DNA from: Tethybacter castelli | GTDB lineage: Bacteria > Pseudomonadota > Gammaproteobacteria > Tethybacterales > Tethybacteraceae | Assembly (NCBI GenBank): GCA_036679665.1 | Contig: JAZHEJ010000039.1 | Coordinates: 62,001-126,000 of the forward strand | Direction: 5' to 3' | DNA length: 64,000 nt | Shown here: piece after piece, positions 9,585-18,939 of the stretch | Numbering within the stretch: position 1 is the stretch's first letter | Layout of the letters: every line of letters begins with the position of its first letter | Translations under genes and position numbers: made by a program | Notes under the pieces: model-generated | Database searches by the model: none | Told to the model about the DNA's origin: nothing | The model's input: only the letters and a program-made list of their open reading frames with translations

Positions 9585-10343
9585 ATGAGCGATAACACCA
9601 GTCCGGCTATTGAAGCAAAAGGGGTATACAAAAACTATTTGCATAATGAAGTGTTGCGTGGCTTTGATTTGACTGTCAAGCAGGACGTGTCATTTGGTTG
9701 CGCTGGGATAAACGGGGCAGGTAAGAGTACATTCTTGAAGTGCTTATTGGATTTTTGTCATTACAACGAAGGAACAATCAAGCTTTTTGGACAACCAGCC
9801 AGGAAGCGCAAATCTCGATCCAGAATGTGTTTTTTGCCAGAAAGATTTGTGCCTCCTTATTATCTAAATGGTAGGCAATTTATTAAGTTTGTACTGAATC
9901 TGAACGACCAAAAGTACCATGAGAAAAAAGCCATTACGATGCTTGAGGCGCTTGATTTGGATTTAGAGGCGCTTGTCAAACCAGTACGTACCTATTCCAA
10001 GGGTATGACCCAAAAGCTAGGCTTAGCAAGTATTTTTCTGCTAGAGCGCGAGTTATATATTCTGGATGAACCCATGAGCGGATTGGATCCGAAAGCGCGC
10101 GCATTACTCAAGGTGATTTTTCGCAACCTGCGTAAAAGAGGCGCAACATTGTTTTTTACTTCACATTCGCTGTCAGATATTAATGAGGTGTGTGAAGAGA
10201 TGGCTTTGTTACATGAAGGTAAAATTTGTTTTGCGGGTACGCCTGATCAATTGCTTAGTGAGCACAAATCCGCTAATAATCTAGAAGAAGCGTTCATGGA
10301 ACTTATTAGCAACCCGCTTCCAGAAGCTAGTTCCACTTCATGA
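9585..10343 (+). CDS. ABC transporter ATPase without a neighbouring permease
   Basis: ATP-binding subunit of an ABC-2-type exporter by sequence: Walker A GINGAGKST (about residues 46-54), signature YSKGMTQKLG (about 137), Walker B LYILDEPMSGLD (about 155) and the switch His in FFTSHSLSD. The signature is SKGM rather than SGGQ and Walker A has I where P is usual. No membrane protein lies on either side; upstream is rpe (27-base gap) and downstream is serS (4-base ATGA overlap). The permease is either encoded elsewhere or lost. Substrate unknown. Confidence 0.85.
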   Translation: MSDNTSPAIEAKGVYKNYLHNEVLRGFDLTVKQDVSFGCAGINGAGKSTFLKCLLDFCHYNEGTIKLFGQPARKRKSRSRMCFLPERFVPPYYLNGRQFIKFVLNLNDQKYHEKKAITMLEALDLDLEALVKPVRTYSKGMTQKLGLASIFLLERELYILDEPMSGLDPKARALLKVIFRNLRKRGATLFFTSHSLSDINEVCEEMALLHEGKICFAGTPDQLLSEHKSANNLEEAFMELISNPLPEASSTS

Positions 10344-11632
10344 TTGATCCCGCGTTGCTGCGGGAAGACCCTGATCGCGTAGTAGCAAATTTTGCTCAAC
10401 GTGGTTTAGCAGTAGACTTTCGCAAACAAGTAGCTGAGTTTGCAGATCTCGATAAGCAACTTCGCAAATTAAATAAACAAGAAGAAGATTTGCGCGCCTC
10501 GCGTAATCAATTGTCGCGCCAAATTGGTGAAATGATGCATGGCTCAAAACAAGACACCGGGCAACTGCAACAACACGCTAGCAAAATCGGAGAGCAGATT
10601 GAAAATCTCCATCAAGATGTGGTTGAGCTTAAAGCCGCAGCCCAGGCAATATGCTACCACTGGCCTAATCTTTTACACGATGAGGTACCGCCTGGGAAGT
10701 CCGAACAAGATAATAAAGTGTTGCGTAAAGAAGGCAAATTGCCAAAATATGATTTTGATGCTCGCGATCATGTTGAGCTAGGCAAAATACATTCACTGTT
10801 GGATTTTGATTCAGCAGGTGTTATGGCCAAAGCTAGATTTGTGGTGATTATGGACACTTTTGCCCGCCTGCATCGAGCTTTAGGACAGTTTATGCTTGAT
10901 ATGCATGTGAAACAACACGGGTACCATGAATGCAATGTGCCGCTATTGGTAAACACGAAAGCGTTGACGCATACCGGTCAGTTGCCTAAATTTGCTTCGG
11001 ATGATGAATTTTTTTCAGCCAAATCAGATGATTTACATTTAATTCCTACCGCAGAAGTTTCTTTGGTGAATATAGCTGCGGGAAGGTTGTTCAGCGAAGA
11101 AGAATTACCATTGAAATTGGCCGCACATTCGCTATGCTTTCGCAGAGAAGCAGGATCGTACGGGAAAGATACTAGAGGAATGCTCCGTCAGCATCAGTTT
11201 GAAAAAGTAGAGCTTGTGCAAATTGTGCATCCTGACCACTCATATTCGGCTTGGGAAAAACTCATAGCAGATGCTGAGCGTATACTTCAAAAATTGCGAT
11301 TGCCGTACCAAGTGGTGGAGCTTTGTGCGGCTGATGTGGGCCATGCGGCAGCACGTACGGTAGATCTGGAAGTTTGGTTGCCGGGACAAAATAGCTATCG
11401 CGAGATTTCTTCGTGCAGCAATGACACGGACTATCAAGCCCGGCGTATGAAGACATCACTTAGGAGCAAACCGAAAAATCGGTTGGTACACACTTTGAAC
11501 GGCTCTGGCGTTGCGGTGGGTAGGGCATTGATCGCTGTGCTTGAAAATTACCAAGACGCACAAGGTAATATTGCTATCCCTGAAGTTTTGCAGCCTTATA
11601 TGGATGGTTTAACTCGGATCGAAATACCATGA
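10340..11632 (+). CDS. serS: Seryl-tRNA synthetase
   Basis: Class II synthetase that charges tRNA-Ser. The N-terminal 100 residues form the long antiparallel coiled coil that holds the tRNA variable arm. The core has TAEVSLVNI, motif 2 FRREAGSYGKDTRGMLRQHQ and motif 3 NGSGVAVGRALIAVLENYQ. The 430-residue length is normal. The start overlaps the preceding ABC ATPase in an ATGA and the stop overlaps gltX in an ATGA, so the three are translationally coupled. Confidence 0.98.
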   Translation: MIDPALLREDPDRVVANFAQRGLAVDFRKQVAEFADLDKQLRKLNKQEEDLRASRNQLSRQIGEMMHGSKQDTGQLQQHASKIGEQIENLHQDVVELKAAAQAICYHWPNLLHDEVPPGKSEQDNKVLRKEGKLPKYDFDARDHVELGKIHSLLDFDSAGVMAKARFVVIMDTFARLHRALGQFMLDMHVKQHGYHECNVPLLVNTKALTHTGQLPKFASDDEFFSAKSDDLHLIPTAEVSLVNIAAGRLFSEEELPLKLAAHSLCFRREAGSYGKDTRGMLRQHQFEKVELVQIVHPDHSYSAWEKLIADAERILQKLRLPYQVVELCAADVGHAAARTVDLEVWLPGQNSYREISSCSNDTDYQARRMKTSLRSKPKNRLVHTLNGSGVAVGRALIAVLENYQDAQGNIAIPEVLQPYMDGLTRIEIP

Positions 11633-13035
11633 GCATTATTACCCGATTTGCTCCTAGCCCTACCGGACTGCTTCATGTGGGTGGGGCGCGTACCGCGTTG
11701 TTTAATTGGGCGTTTGCCCGCCATTCAGGCGGTAATTTTTTGCTTCGGATTGAAGATACTGATCGCAAACGATCGTCTGTCGCCAATGAACATGCAATCT
11801 GTGCGGCACTAAAATGGCTTGGCTTGATTTGGGACGATGAAATCATACACCAGTCATCTCGCAAAGAGTTGTACAGCAAGTGCGCAATACAGCTGGTAGA
11901 AGAAGGTAAAGCATATCGATGCTATGCAACCGATGAAGAGCTAGCCTTGTTACGCTCGCAACAAGAGGCTAAAGGTGAAAAACCTCGCTACGATCGCAGG
12001 TGGCGTGAACGTAGCGACCATCCGCCCCACGCTCCTTATTGTGTACGATTTGCCTCACCATTAGACGGCGAATGTCAGATTGAAGATTTGATTCGCGGAA
12101 CCATAACTTCCGCGAACAGTGAATTGGACGATCTGATCATTATGCGCACTGATGGAACCGCCACCTATAACTTTGCAGCAACCGTTGATGACCGACAGAT
12201 GGGTGTAACCCATGTGATAAGGGGAGAAGACCATATTACCAATGCTTTGCGGCAGGTGCATATTCATAAAGCATTGGGTGGCGATGTTCCGCGTTTTGCG
12301 CATTTGCCCTTGATTTTGGGTGGTAAAAAGGACGAGCAAGGTAATCCGGTGTGTAATGAAGAAGGTAAGCAGGTATATGAGCGATTGTCAAAACGAAACA
12401 ATACAGTAGATATCGATTATTATCGTCAGCTAGGTTTTTTGCCGGATGCGATGGTGAATTATTTGGCGCAACTTGGATGGACTCAACCAGATAGCGAGAT
12501 CTACGATCCTGATGAGTTGGTCAGTAAATTTGAACTTACACGAATAAATCGTAGTGCGGCTCGATTTGATTTAGGCCGGCTGCGCTGGGTAAATCAACAG
12601 CATATGCGCAAAACTCCACCAGAGCAACTTGCCTTGCAAGCGCATTTGACCGCACCGGATGAAGCAATTGCGATTGCGTGCGAAAAGGCTCATACTTTGG
12701 TGGAGCTTGTTGACGAATTAACTTGGCTTAATTTGCCAGGCAAATATACTGACTTGTTGGATGAATATCTCAACCAAAGCGATGTTGCGGTATTTGTTGA
12801 ACTATGTCAAAAGTTGTTGCGACTTGAGCAATATTCAGCTGATAATGTAAAGACGTTGGTAAAAGAGCTGTGCAGCACACATCAACTCAAGTTTCCACGT
12901 TTAGGTATGCCGTTGCGGATCGTTCTGACTGGCAAAAAGCAAACTCCGGAAGTAGGCAAAGTAGCAGCTTTGCTAGGTAGCGAAGAATGTTATTCACGGT
13001 TACAGACCTATTTGTCCTCGATAGGTAGCGAATAA
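11629..13035 (+). CDS. gltX: Glutamyl-tRNA synthetase
   Basis: Class I synthetase that charges tRNA with glutamate. The HIGH-type motif is in FAPSPTGLLHVGGARTALFN and the KMSKS-type loop is RLSKR (about residue 252). GEDHITNALRQVHIHKALGG and the C-terminal anticodon-binding part (RFDLGRLRWVNQQHM) are present; length is 468 residues. The window cannot show whether it is discriminating or also charges tRNA-Gln. Its 3' end overlaps the convergent ruvX by 28 bases. Confidence 0.96.
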   Translation: MSIITRFAPSPTGLLHVGGARTALFNWAFARHSGGNFLLRIEDTDRKRSSVANEHAICAALKWLGLIWDDEIIHQSSRKELYSKCAIQLVEEGKAYRCYATDEELALLRSQQEAKGEKPRYDRRWRERSDHPPHAPYCVRFASPLDGECQIEDLIRGTITSANSELDDLIIMRTDGTATYNFAATVDDRQMGVTHVIRGEDHITNALRQVHIHKALGGDVPRFAHLPLILGGKKDEQGNPVCNEEGKQVYERLSKRNNTVDIDYYRQLGFLPDAMVNYLAQLGWTQPDSEIYDPDELVSKFELTRINRSAARFDLGRLRWVNQQHMRKTPPEQLALQAHLTAPDEAIAIACEKAHTLVELVDELTWLNLPGKYTDLLDEYLNQSDVAVFVELCQKLLRLEQYSADNVKTLVKELCSTHQLKFPRLGMPLRIVLTGKKQTPEVGKVAALLGSEECYSRLQTYLSSIGSE

Positions 13036-13415
13036 TGAACGAGCCAGTCGGTAGCCAATAAACATGCCGCCTCAGCGTCAATGCCATATCCGGTGTTCAT
13101 GTGTTTTGTAGCTTGCGTGGTATATGCTTCATCAGCATATTCGACTTTAAGCGAGTTGACAGAACCTAGCTTGTCCGCCAGCCTACGTGCATAAGCGTGG
13201 CTTGATTTGGCCACTTTGGCCTCAGGTAAACCAACCAGTAGCAATTCAGGTTGCCATTTATCAATCACAGTGGAAATTTGTTTGATCTGAAATTGAAAAT
13301 TACCGGTAATGGTAACCAGTGGACGGGCGGTTCTAGTTATGAAGTTACCAAGTGCTACGCCAGTTTTTTGTTTGCCAGGATCAAGAGCAATGATAAGTTC
13401 AGACTTAGCTCGCAT
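13008..13415 (-). CDS. ruvX: YqgF/RuvX family nuclease
   Basis: RNase H-fold protein of the YqgF/RuvX family, linked to pre-16S rRNA 5' maturation. Visible motifs: LIIALDPGKQKTGVALG (first acidic residue), LLLVGLPEAK, YADEAYTTQAT (second acidic residue) and GIDAEAACLLATDW (third). The 135-residue length is normal. It sits 6 bases after algH, the usual yqgE-yqgF pairing, and its end overlaps gltX on the other strand. Confidence 0.9.
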   Translation of the reverse strand: MRAKSELIIALDPGKQKTGVALGNFITRTARPLVTITGNFQFQIKQISTVIDKWQPELLLVGLPEAKVAKSSHAYARRLADKLGSVNSLKVEYADEAYTTQATKHMNTGYGIDAEAACLLATDWLVHYSLPIEDK

Positions 13416-13421
13416 TTGTAA

Positions 13422-13958
13422 TTAAGAAACAATCAAAGTATTCAGGTCGAAGCCGAGGTGTTTGGCAGCGAGTAAAGCTCGATTTTCAGCGCGGTCATCA
13501 AATACGATGTCAGCCACACATTCCAAATAAATCCAAGAATTATTTTTATATTCAAGTTCAATCTGTTCAGCGCCCCACATCGAACATCCAAGCATGATCA
13601 AAAATTTTTCCGGTCCGGTACCCGCGCAAAGATCCTTAAGCAATTTTTCTGAGCTACTAACTTTAATTAGCTGATTGTCAGCATCGCTCAGATACAAAAT
13701 GTATAAGCTAGTTTGATTTACCGGCCCTCCTATGTATACAGGCAAATTGCAAAGCGTCTGATAATTTTTACCCTTGGTGATGCCGACGGTTTTCAGAAGT
13801 TCGATAACCTTGGTATCTGTGGGCTTATTAACAATGAATCCTAGCGCGCCGTTTTTACTGTACCGGTCCATGTAAACTAAGGATCGGTGGAAAAAAGTGT
13901 CTTTAGCGACTTTGGGTGAAGCAATCAGCAATGATCTGGAAAAATCAATTTGCACCAT
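13422..13958 (-). CDS. algH: YqgE/AlgH family protein
   Basis: UPF0301 (YqgE/AlgH) protein of unknown biochemical function, nearly always next to ruvX. Recognisable stretches are SRSLLIASPKV, GALGFIVNKPTD, VYIGGPVNQTSLYILY and MLGCSMWGAEQIELEYKNN. I chose the ATG at 13958 (MVQIDFSRSLL), because the family begins a few residues before the LIA motif; an upstream ATG at 14006 would overlap the preceding PTS gene by 26 bases. No clear Shine-Dalgarno is present. Confidence 0.88.
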   Translation of the reverse strand: MVQIDFSRSLLIASPKVAKDTFFHRSLVYMDRYSKNGALGFIVNKPTDTKVIELLKTVGITKGKNYQTLCNLPVYIGGPVNQTSLYILYLSDADNQLIKVSSSEKLLKDLCAGTGPEKFLIMLGCSMWGAEQIELEYKNNSWIYLECVADIVFDDRAENRALLAAKHLGFDLNTLIVS

Positions 13959-13980
13959 TTGAGTTGTAGCGAAGATTGCT

Positions 13981-15975
13981 CTATTTGAATTTATCAAGCA
14001 GCTCAACTGCTTGTTCGCTTGAGCGACACTTGGTTAATTCCAGTGCCAATTGTTGATGTGAAAAAATGCGAAATTCACGTAAATTATCACGTATATTCTC
14101 AATATGAAGCGGGTTCATAGACAAACTGCGTACCCCCAAAGCCAACATAAATCGCACCATGATTGGATCAGCGGCAAGCTCGCCGCAAACCGTAATTTGT
14201 TTTTTTATTTTGACGGCGGTACGTATTATTTGACCAAGCAAAGCCAGGAATCCAGGATGGCAGGGATTGGATAGCTGAATCAGTTGGGAGTTGTTGCGAT
14301 CAACTGCGAGTGTGTATTGAAGAAGATCATTGGTCCCGACGGAAAAAAATTCACATTGCTTGGATAGACTGTCTAAAATGTACGCAACACCCGGTATTTC
14401 AATCATCACTCCAAGATCAGGAAGCTTCGTATCTTTCATATCTAATTCATGGGCAGCTTCCTTTAGCAATCTATGGGCAAGAGTTAATTCTTGTTCTTGC
14501 GTAACCATGGGTAACAGGATAAAAATTTTGCCTAGTAAAGATGCTCGTATGAGTGCACGAAGCTGTTGTTTGAACATGAGCGGGTTGGCTAGGCTGTAGC
14601 GAATTGCCCTCATACCCATTGATGAAGCTGAAGCGTCAAGCCCAGCCGCTTGTTTGTCGCTACCTATATCTACGGTGCGAAACGTTATCGGTAACGGAGC
14701 AAATTTCTTGATCACTTCACTGTAGATTTCAAACTGTTCATCTTCGCTCGGAGGCGTTTCTTTGCCAAGAAACATAAACTCGGTTCGAAATAATCCTACC
14801 CCTTCTGCCCCGATATTTTGCGCCGCTTCGATTTCAGCCATAAAATCTATATTGGCGTTGATGTAAATGCGTTCGCCGTCTCGCGATAACGAACGGGGTG
14901 GTTTCCCGGCACGTAAGGTACGACGCGAGGTAGGTTTGTCTGTCTGAGCTTTCAAACGTAGCTCGGCAACTGTTTCCTTGGTTGGCTGAATATGTAATTC
15001 ACCCGTGTTGGAATCGATAGCGAGCAAGGTATCTTCTTTGATACATTCGAGGTTAAGTTCATCTATCGCAAGAATCGACGGGATTCCCATACTGCGAGCG
15101 ACTATTGCCGCATGACTGTTTTTACTTCCGCCACTTGAAATAACTCCTATATATCCGGCTCGATGGTATTCGATTACCTCAGCCGGCCCTATATTGCTAG
15201 TGATAATTATGTGGGTTGATTTGGCTTTGCTACTACACTTGGAAGAATCGGTAGTCATCGCGTCAATCATACGTTTTAAGATTAAGTTGTACTCATCAAT
15301 TCTTGACTGCCAGATCAAGCTGGATCGTTCGGCAAACTTTTCAGTGAACTTATCCACGCTAATTTTGAGTGCCCACTCTGCGTTAACAAGCTCTTGGCGG
15401 ATTAAGGCAGAAGGTGTTTTAGAAAAGCATTCCTCAGACAACATCATCATGAGCAATTGGCGAAATTCAGAAAACTGCGGATCCTCTTCATTATTACCTA
15501 GCTTAGCGAATTCCGATTTGATTTCGGCACGCGCGGTGCTAAGCCTTTTGCGTTCGTTAGCTATTTTTGCTTTGGTAATAGAGTAGTGGGGGATATCTAC
15601 CGGTTCATTGAGCAGAACGTGGGCAAGACCGATCGCTATGCCACAGTTGATGCCTTCCCCTTTAAGTACTCGGTGCTCTTCGTCGAAACCTCCCTGAATA
15701 ATTTCGACTACGTCATTTACAGCATTGACGGCGTTTTCACTGCCGTGCGCTTCCACTTCGATCATGCTTCCTTTGACTGCTTCAAGCATAAGCAAAGATG
15801 CCACAGATAAAGCCGAAGCGCTCATATTATTGTCAGAATGCAAGGTTATCTCACAATCAGGATATTTAGCGGCTACCGAAGCGATGGCGGCAGACGGCCG
15901 AGCATGAAGCCCCCAATTATTGATAACTTGTACGTGTTGACGAGCGATTAAGCTACGGTCTTTATCAGGAGACAT
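13981..15975 (-). CDS. ptsI: HPr-Enzyme I fusion of the phosphotransferase system
   Basis: One polypeptide with an HPr domain (about residues 7-95; phosphorylatable His24 in NNWGLHARPSA) followed by a complete Enzyme I: the HPr-binding/phospho-His domain (His288 in GSKNSHAAIVARSMG) and the PEP-binding barrel with EGVGLFRTEF, GTNDLLQYTLAVDR and active-site Cys597 in VCGELAADP. It passes phosphate from PEP to its HPr and on to EIIA. The ATG at 15975 overlaps the EIIA stop by 11 bases and places the HPr fold normally; the ATG at 16077 would overlap by over 100 bases. There is no GAF domain, so it is not PtsP. No sugar permease is nearby, which points to a regulatory rather than transport role. 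Confidence 0.9.
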   Translation of the reverse strand: MSPDKDRSLIARQHVQVINNWGLHARPSAAIASVAAKYPDCEITLHSDNNMSASALSVASLLMLEAVKGSMIEVEAHGSENAVNAVNDVVEIIQGGFDEEHRVLKGEGINCGIAIGLAHVLLNEPVDIPHYSITKAKIANERKRLSTARAEIKSEFAKLGNNEEDPQFSEFRQLLMMMLSEECFSKTPSALIRQELVNAEWALKISVDKFTEKFAERSSLIWQSRIDEYNLILKRMIDAMTTDSSKCSSKAKSTHIIITSNIGPAEVIEYHRAGYIGVISSGGSKNSHAAIVARSMGIPSILAIDELNLECIKEDTLLAIDSNTGELHIQPTKETVAELRLKAQTDKPTSRRTLRAGKPPRSLSRDGERIYINANIDFMAEIEAAQNIGAEGVGLFRTEFMFLGKETPPSEDEQFEIYSEVIKKFAPLPITFRTVDIGSDKQAAGLDASASSMGMRAIRYSLANPLMFKQQLRALIRASLLGKIFILLPMVTQEQELTLAHRLLKEAAHELDMKDTKLPDLGVMIEIPGVAYILDSLSKQCEFFSVGTNDLLQYTLAVDRNNSQLIQLSNPCHPGFLALLGQIIRTAVKIKKQITVCGELAADPIMVRFMLALGVRSLSMNPLHIENIRDNLREFRIFSHQQLALELTKCRSSEQAVELLDKFK

Positions 15976-16387
15976 CGGAACCGAGATTCTTGGCAAAAAT
16001 TGCTTCTTGTCCAGTGTGACAAAGCTGTTTAGCAAGTTGTTCAAGGGTACAACTATCGCGGTAGTTGATACAGTCAAGCAACATGGGCAAATTTAGTCCA
16101 TACACACATAACGAATCGAAATTTTCTGTTGATTGTTGGGTGACAATCCGCGATGCAGTTGTGCCAAACGCATCGCATAGGATAATAATACTGCGGGTTT
16201 TCTTGCTTAACTTGTTTATCGTAGTATGGAAACGGAAGTTTATTTTAGCCAAACTCAAACTGTTGACAATCGCTAAGGTTGAGATGTTTTCGATCGGTTT
16301 TTGATAAATGATTGTTGCTGCATTAATAAAATGTTTGCCTAAGTCACCATGACAAATGATCATAATACCTATCTGGTTAGTACTCAA
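15965..16387 (-). CDS. PTS EIIA component, mannose/fructose (EIIA-Man) family
   Basis: EIIA-Man-type phosphocarrier. The N terminus IGIMIICHGDLGKHF carries the phosphorylatable His13 of the family, and CDAFGTTASRI corresponds to the usual DLFGG-S loop though with several changes. The 140-residue length fits a lone EIIA domain with no EIIB or EIIC. It is directly upstream of and overlaps the HPr-EI gene, giving a complete PEP-EI-HPr-EIIA relay without a transporter. Identification rests on the N-terminal motif, the loop and the context. Confidence 0.82.
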   Translation of the reverse strand: MSTNQIGIMIICHGDLGKHFINAATIIYQKPIENISTLAIVNSLSLAKINFRFHTTINKLSKKTRSIIILCDAFGTTASRIVTQQSTENFDSLCVYGLNLPMLLDCINYRDSCTLEQLAKQLCHTGQEAIFAKNLGSDVS

Positions 16388-16411
16388 CTAAATGTTCCGT
16401 ACGAAATACAC

Positions 16412-18088
16412 TTAGCCTGTGATAGCACCGATATGGGACGATGAAACTAATTTGACATATTTGCCGAGCGTACCGCGATCGGCAAGTTTGGGCGGTTGCC
16501 ACTTTTCACGTCGTTGCTTTAAGATACTTTGGTCGACTTGCAAGTCCACAATCAAATTTTCAGTGTCAATAAAAATAATATCACCTTCTTCGGCTAAAGC
16601 GATGGGTCCGCCCATCGCAGCTTCTGGCGCTATATGGCCGACCACCAAGCCATAGGTTCCACCTGAAAAACGGCCGTCTGTAATTAGTGCCACCGAGTCG
16701 CCAAGTCCTTTCCCTATCAATGCCGAAGTGGGAGCGAGCATCTCACGCATCCCTGGTCCTCCTTTGGGTCCTTCATTACGGATAACAACCACATCGCCCG
16801 GGTTAATCATATCGCCGACGATGGCGAGAAGGGCGGCTTCTTCATTTTCAAACACTCGCGCCGGTCCTTTGATTTTGGTAACACTTATGCCACTGATTTT
16901 TGCTACTGATCCTTCCGGAGCCAATGTGCCGCGCAGTATAGCCAGATGACCGATTTCGTATAACGGATCATCAATGGTTCGAATCACATTTTGATCCTTA
17001 GCAGGCTCAGCGGGTATTGATTCAAGCCGTTGTTCTATTGTGCCGCCTTCGATAGTCAGGCAGTCGCCATGAAGTTTACCGGCTTCTAATAGTATTTTCA
17101 TAACCTGCGGGACACCGCCAGCCTGATGAAGATCGACAGTTATGTATTGTCCTGATGGCTTCAAATCGCACAACACAGGAGTTTTTTTCCGAATTCTTTC
17201 AAAATCATCAATGTTCAGATCCACTTCGGCAGCTTGGGCTATGGCCAGCAAATGTAATACTGCATTGGTTGAGCCGCCTAGCGCCATTACCGTAGTAATC
17301 GCATTTTCAAAAGCCTGCTTGGTCATGATGTCGCGAGGGCGAATTCCCGCGGCTAACGCCTGGGCTAGCACTTTACCGGATTGCGCGGCACTGTCTATTT
17401 TTTCTTGATGGACTGCAGCCATGGTTGATGAGCAAGGCAAGCTCATTCCCATAGCTTCGATAGCACTTGACATCGTATTGGCGGTAAACATACCGCCGCA
17501 TGAACCGGGACCGGGAATCGCTTTATGTTCCAACGCGCTAAATTCTGCTTTATCAATTTTATCGGCCTTATATTGTCCCACCGCTTCAAATACGCTAACA
17601 ATAGTGAGGTCTTTGCCGTTATGGTTACCGGGCAATATCGTGCCTCCGTACACATAAATTGCAGGAATGTTTACTCTGGCTATTGCCATCATGCCGCCAG
17701 GCATGTTCTTGTCGCAACCACCGATAACAAGCATTCCGTCCATGCACTGGCCTTCAGCAACCGTCTCAATTGAATCGGCGATGACCTCGCGCGAGACCAA
17801 CGAAAAACGCATACCCTTGGTACCCATGGAAATTCCGTCGGAAACAGTGATCGTACCAAATGTCTGCGGCATCGTGCCAGATTGCCGCAAAGCTTGCGCA
17901 GCCGCTTCGGCGAGCGCTAGTAAATTCGCGTTGCAAGGAGTTAAGTTTGAGTGGCTATGAGCCACACCTATTATGGGTTTGTCAAAGTCGGCATCAGCAA
18001 AACCTACTGCGCGTAACATTGAGCGATTGGGGGCGCGCAAATCACCTTTAGTGATTTCACTACTTTTTTGTTTTCCTGAGTTAGGCAT
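16412..18088 (-). CDS. ilvD: Dihydroxy-acid dehydratase
   Basis: Iron-sulphur enzyme that dehydrates dihydroxyisovalerate and dihydroxymethylvalerate in valine, leucine and isoleucine synthesis. The three cysteine regions that can ligate the cluster are present: [25 protein letters not shown] and [32 protein letters not shown] is also present. The 558-residue length is normal. It is transcribed toward the PTS genes, with a 24-base gap, and diverges from lgt across 80 bases. Confidence 0.98.
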   Translation of the reverse strand: MPNSGKQKSSEITKGDLRAPNRSMLRAVGFADADFDKPIIGVAHSHSNLTPCNANLLALAEAAAQALRQSGTMPQTFGTITVSDGISMGTKGMRFSLVSREVIADSIETVAEGQCMDGMLVIGGCDKNMPGGMMAIARVNIPAIYVYGGTILPGNHNGKDLTIVSVFEAVGQYKADKIDKAEFSALEHKAIPGPGSCGGMFTANTMSSAIEAMGMSLPCSSTMAAVHQEKIDSAAQSGKVLAQALAAGIRPRDIMTKQAFENAITTVMALGGSTNAVLHLLAIAQAAEVDLNIDDFERIRKKTPVLCDLKPSGQYITVDLHQAGGVPQVMKILLEAGKLHGDCLTIEGGTIEQRLESIPAEPAKDQNVIRTIDDPLYEIGHLAILRGTLAPEGSVAKISGISVTKIKGPARVFENEEAALLAIVGDMINPGDVVVIRNEGPKGGPGMREMLAPTSALIGKGLGDSVALITDGRFSGGTYGLVVGHIAPEAAMGGPIALAEEGDIIFIDTENLIVDLQVDQSILKQRREKWQPPKLADRGTLGKYVKLVSSSHIGAITG

Positions 18089-18168
18089 GTAGCTATATCG
18101 GCTAAGAGTGAAATTACAATAAACTAATTGTATAGCAAACTTAATTACACACAGCTTGAAAAATAGGC

Positions 18169-18939
18169 ATGTTTGACCCGGTCGCTTTTAGTATTTTTGG
18201 TCTTAAATTTCATTGGTACGGATTACTGTGGGTAGTCGGTTTTGCCTTGGCTTATCAGGTTTTTCGCCGCTTCGGCAGCAGATTGCTTGCGCAAAAAGTA
18301 GATGCTGATTTAGCGGGAAATTTAATGTTGCCGTTGATCATCGGCAGTGTGATAGGGGGACGCCTTATGTACGCCGCAGTCTACGGGCAGCAAATCGTAC
18401 TTCAAGATCCGTGGTGGGTATTGCGCATCTATGAAGGAGGCATGTCTTTTCACGGCGGAGTGCTTGGCGTCGTTGTAGCAATTTTCTGGATTGCCCGTCG
18501 TTACAAGCTCGAGGTATTGCGAGTGGCAGATCTTGTCTCTCTTGCTGCTCCGTTGGGCATGGTTTGCGGCCGGCTAGGAAACTATATCAACGGCGAATTA
18601 TGGGGCAGGGTAACCGATGTGCCATGGGGGCAGGTATTTCCCGGCGCAGGCACAGAACCTAGACATCCGTCGCAGCTGTATGAACTAGTTGGCGAGGGGT
18701 TACTGATGTTCGTGGTACTTTATTGGTTGGCGCAAAAACCTAGGATGCCGGGGATATTGTGTGGAATATTTTTAGTTGGCAGCTCGCTAGTTAGATTTGG
18801 CGTTGAATTTTTTCGCGAGGCCGATGTGCAGATGGGATACTTTTGGTTCGGATTAAGTACGGGTCAGATACTGAGCGTACCAATGTTGATTGCCGGGATA
18901 GCCTTCTTGATCTGGTTACGTTCCCGGAACGCGGTTTAA
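18169..18939 (+). CDS. lgt: Prolipoprotein diacylglyceryl transferase
   Basis: Inner-membrane enzyme that adds diacylglycerol from phosphatidylglycerol to the lipobox cysteine of prolipoproteins, the first step of lipoprotein maturation. Visible motifs are [12 protein letters not shown] at the N terminus, [10 protein letters not shown] (essential His about residue 95) and the Lgt signature [14 protein letters not shown] (about 139-152). About seven hydrophobic segments; 256 residues. Its stop codon overlaps that of spoT on the opposite strand. BamB in this window is a likely substrate. Confidence 0.96.
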   Translation: MFDPVAFSIFGLKFHWYGLLWVVGFALAYQVFRRFGSRLLAQKVDADLAGNLMLPLIIGSVIGGRLMYAAVYGQQIVLQDPWWVLRIYEGGMSFHGGVLGVVVAIFWIARRYKLEVLRVADLVSLAAPLGMVCGRLGNYINGELWGRVTDVPWGQVFPGAGTEPRHPSQLYELVGEGLLMFVVLYWLAQKPRMPGILCGIFLVGSSLVRFGVEFFREADVQMGYFWFGLSTGQILSVPMLIAGIAFLIWLRSRNAV

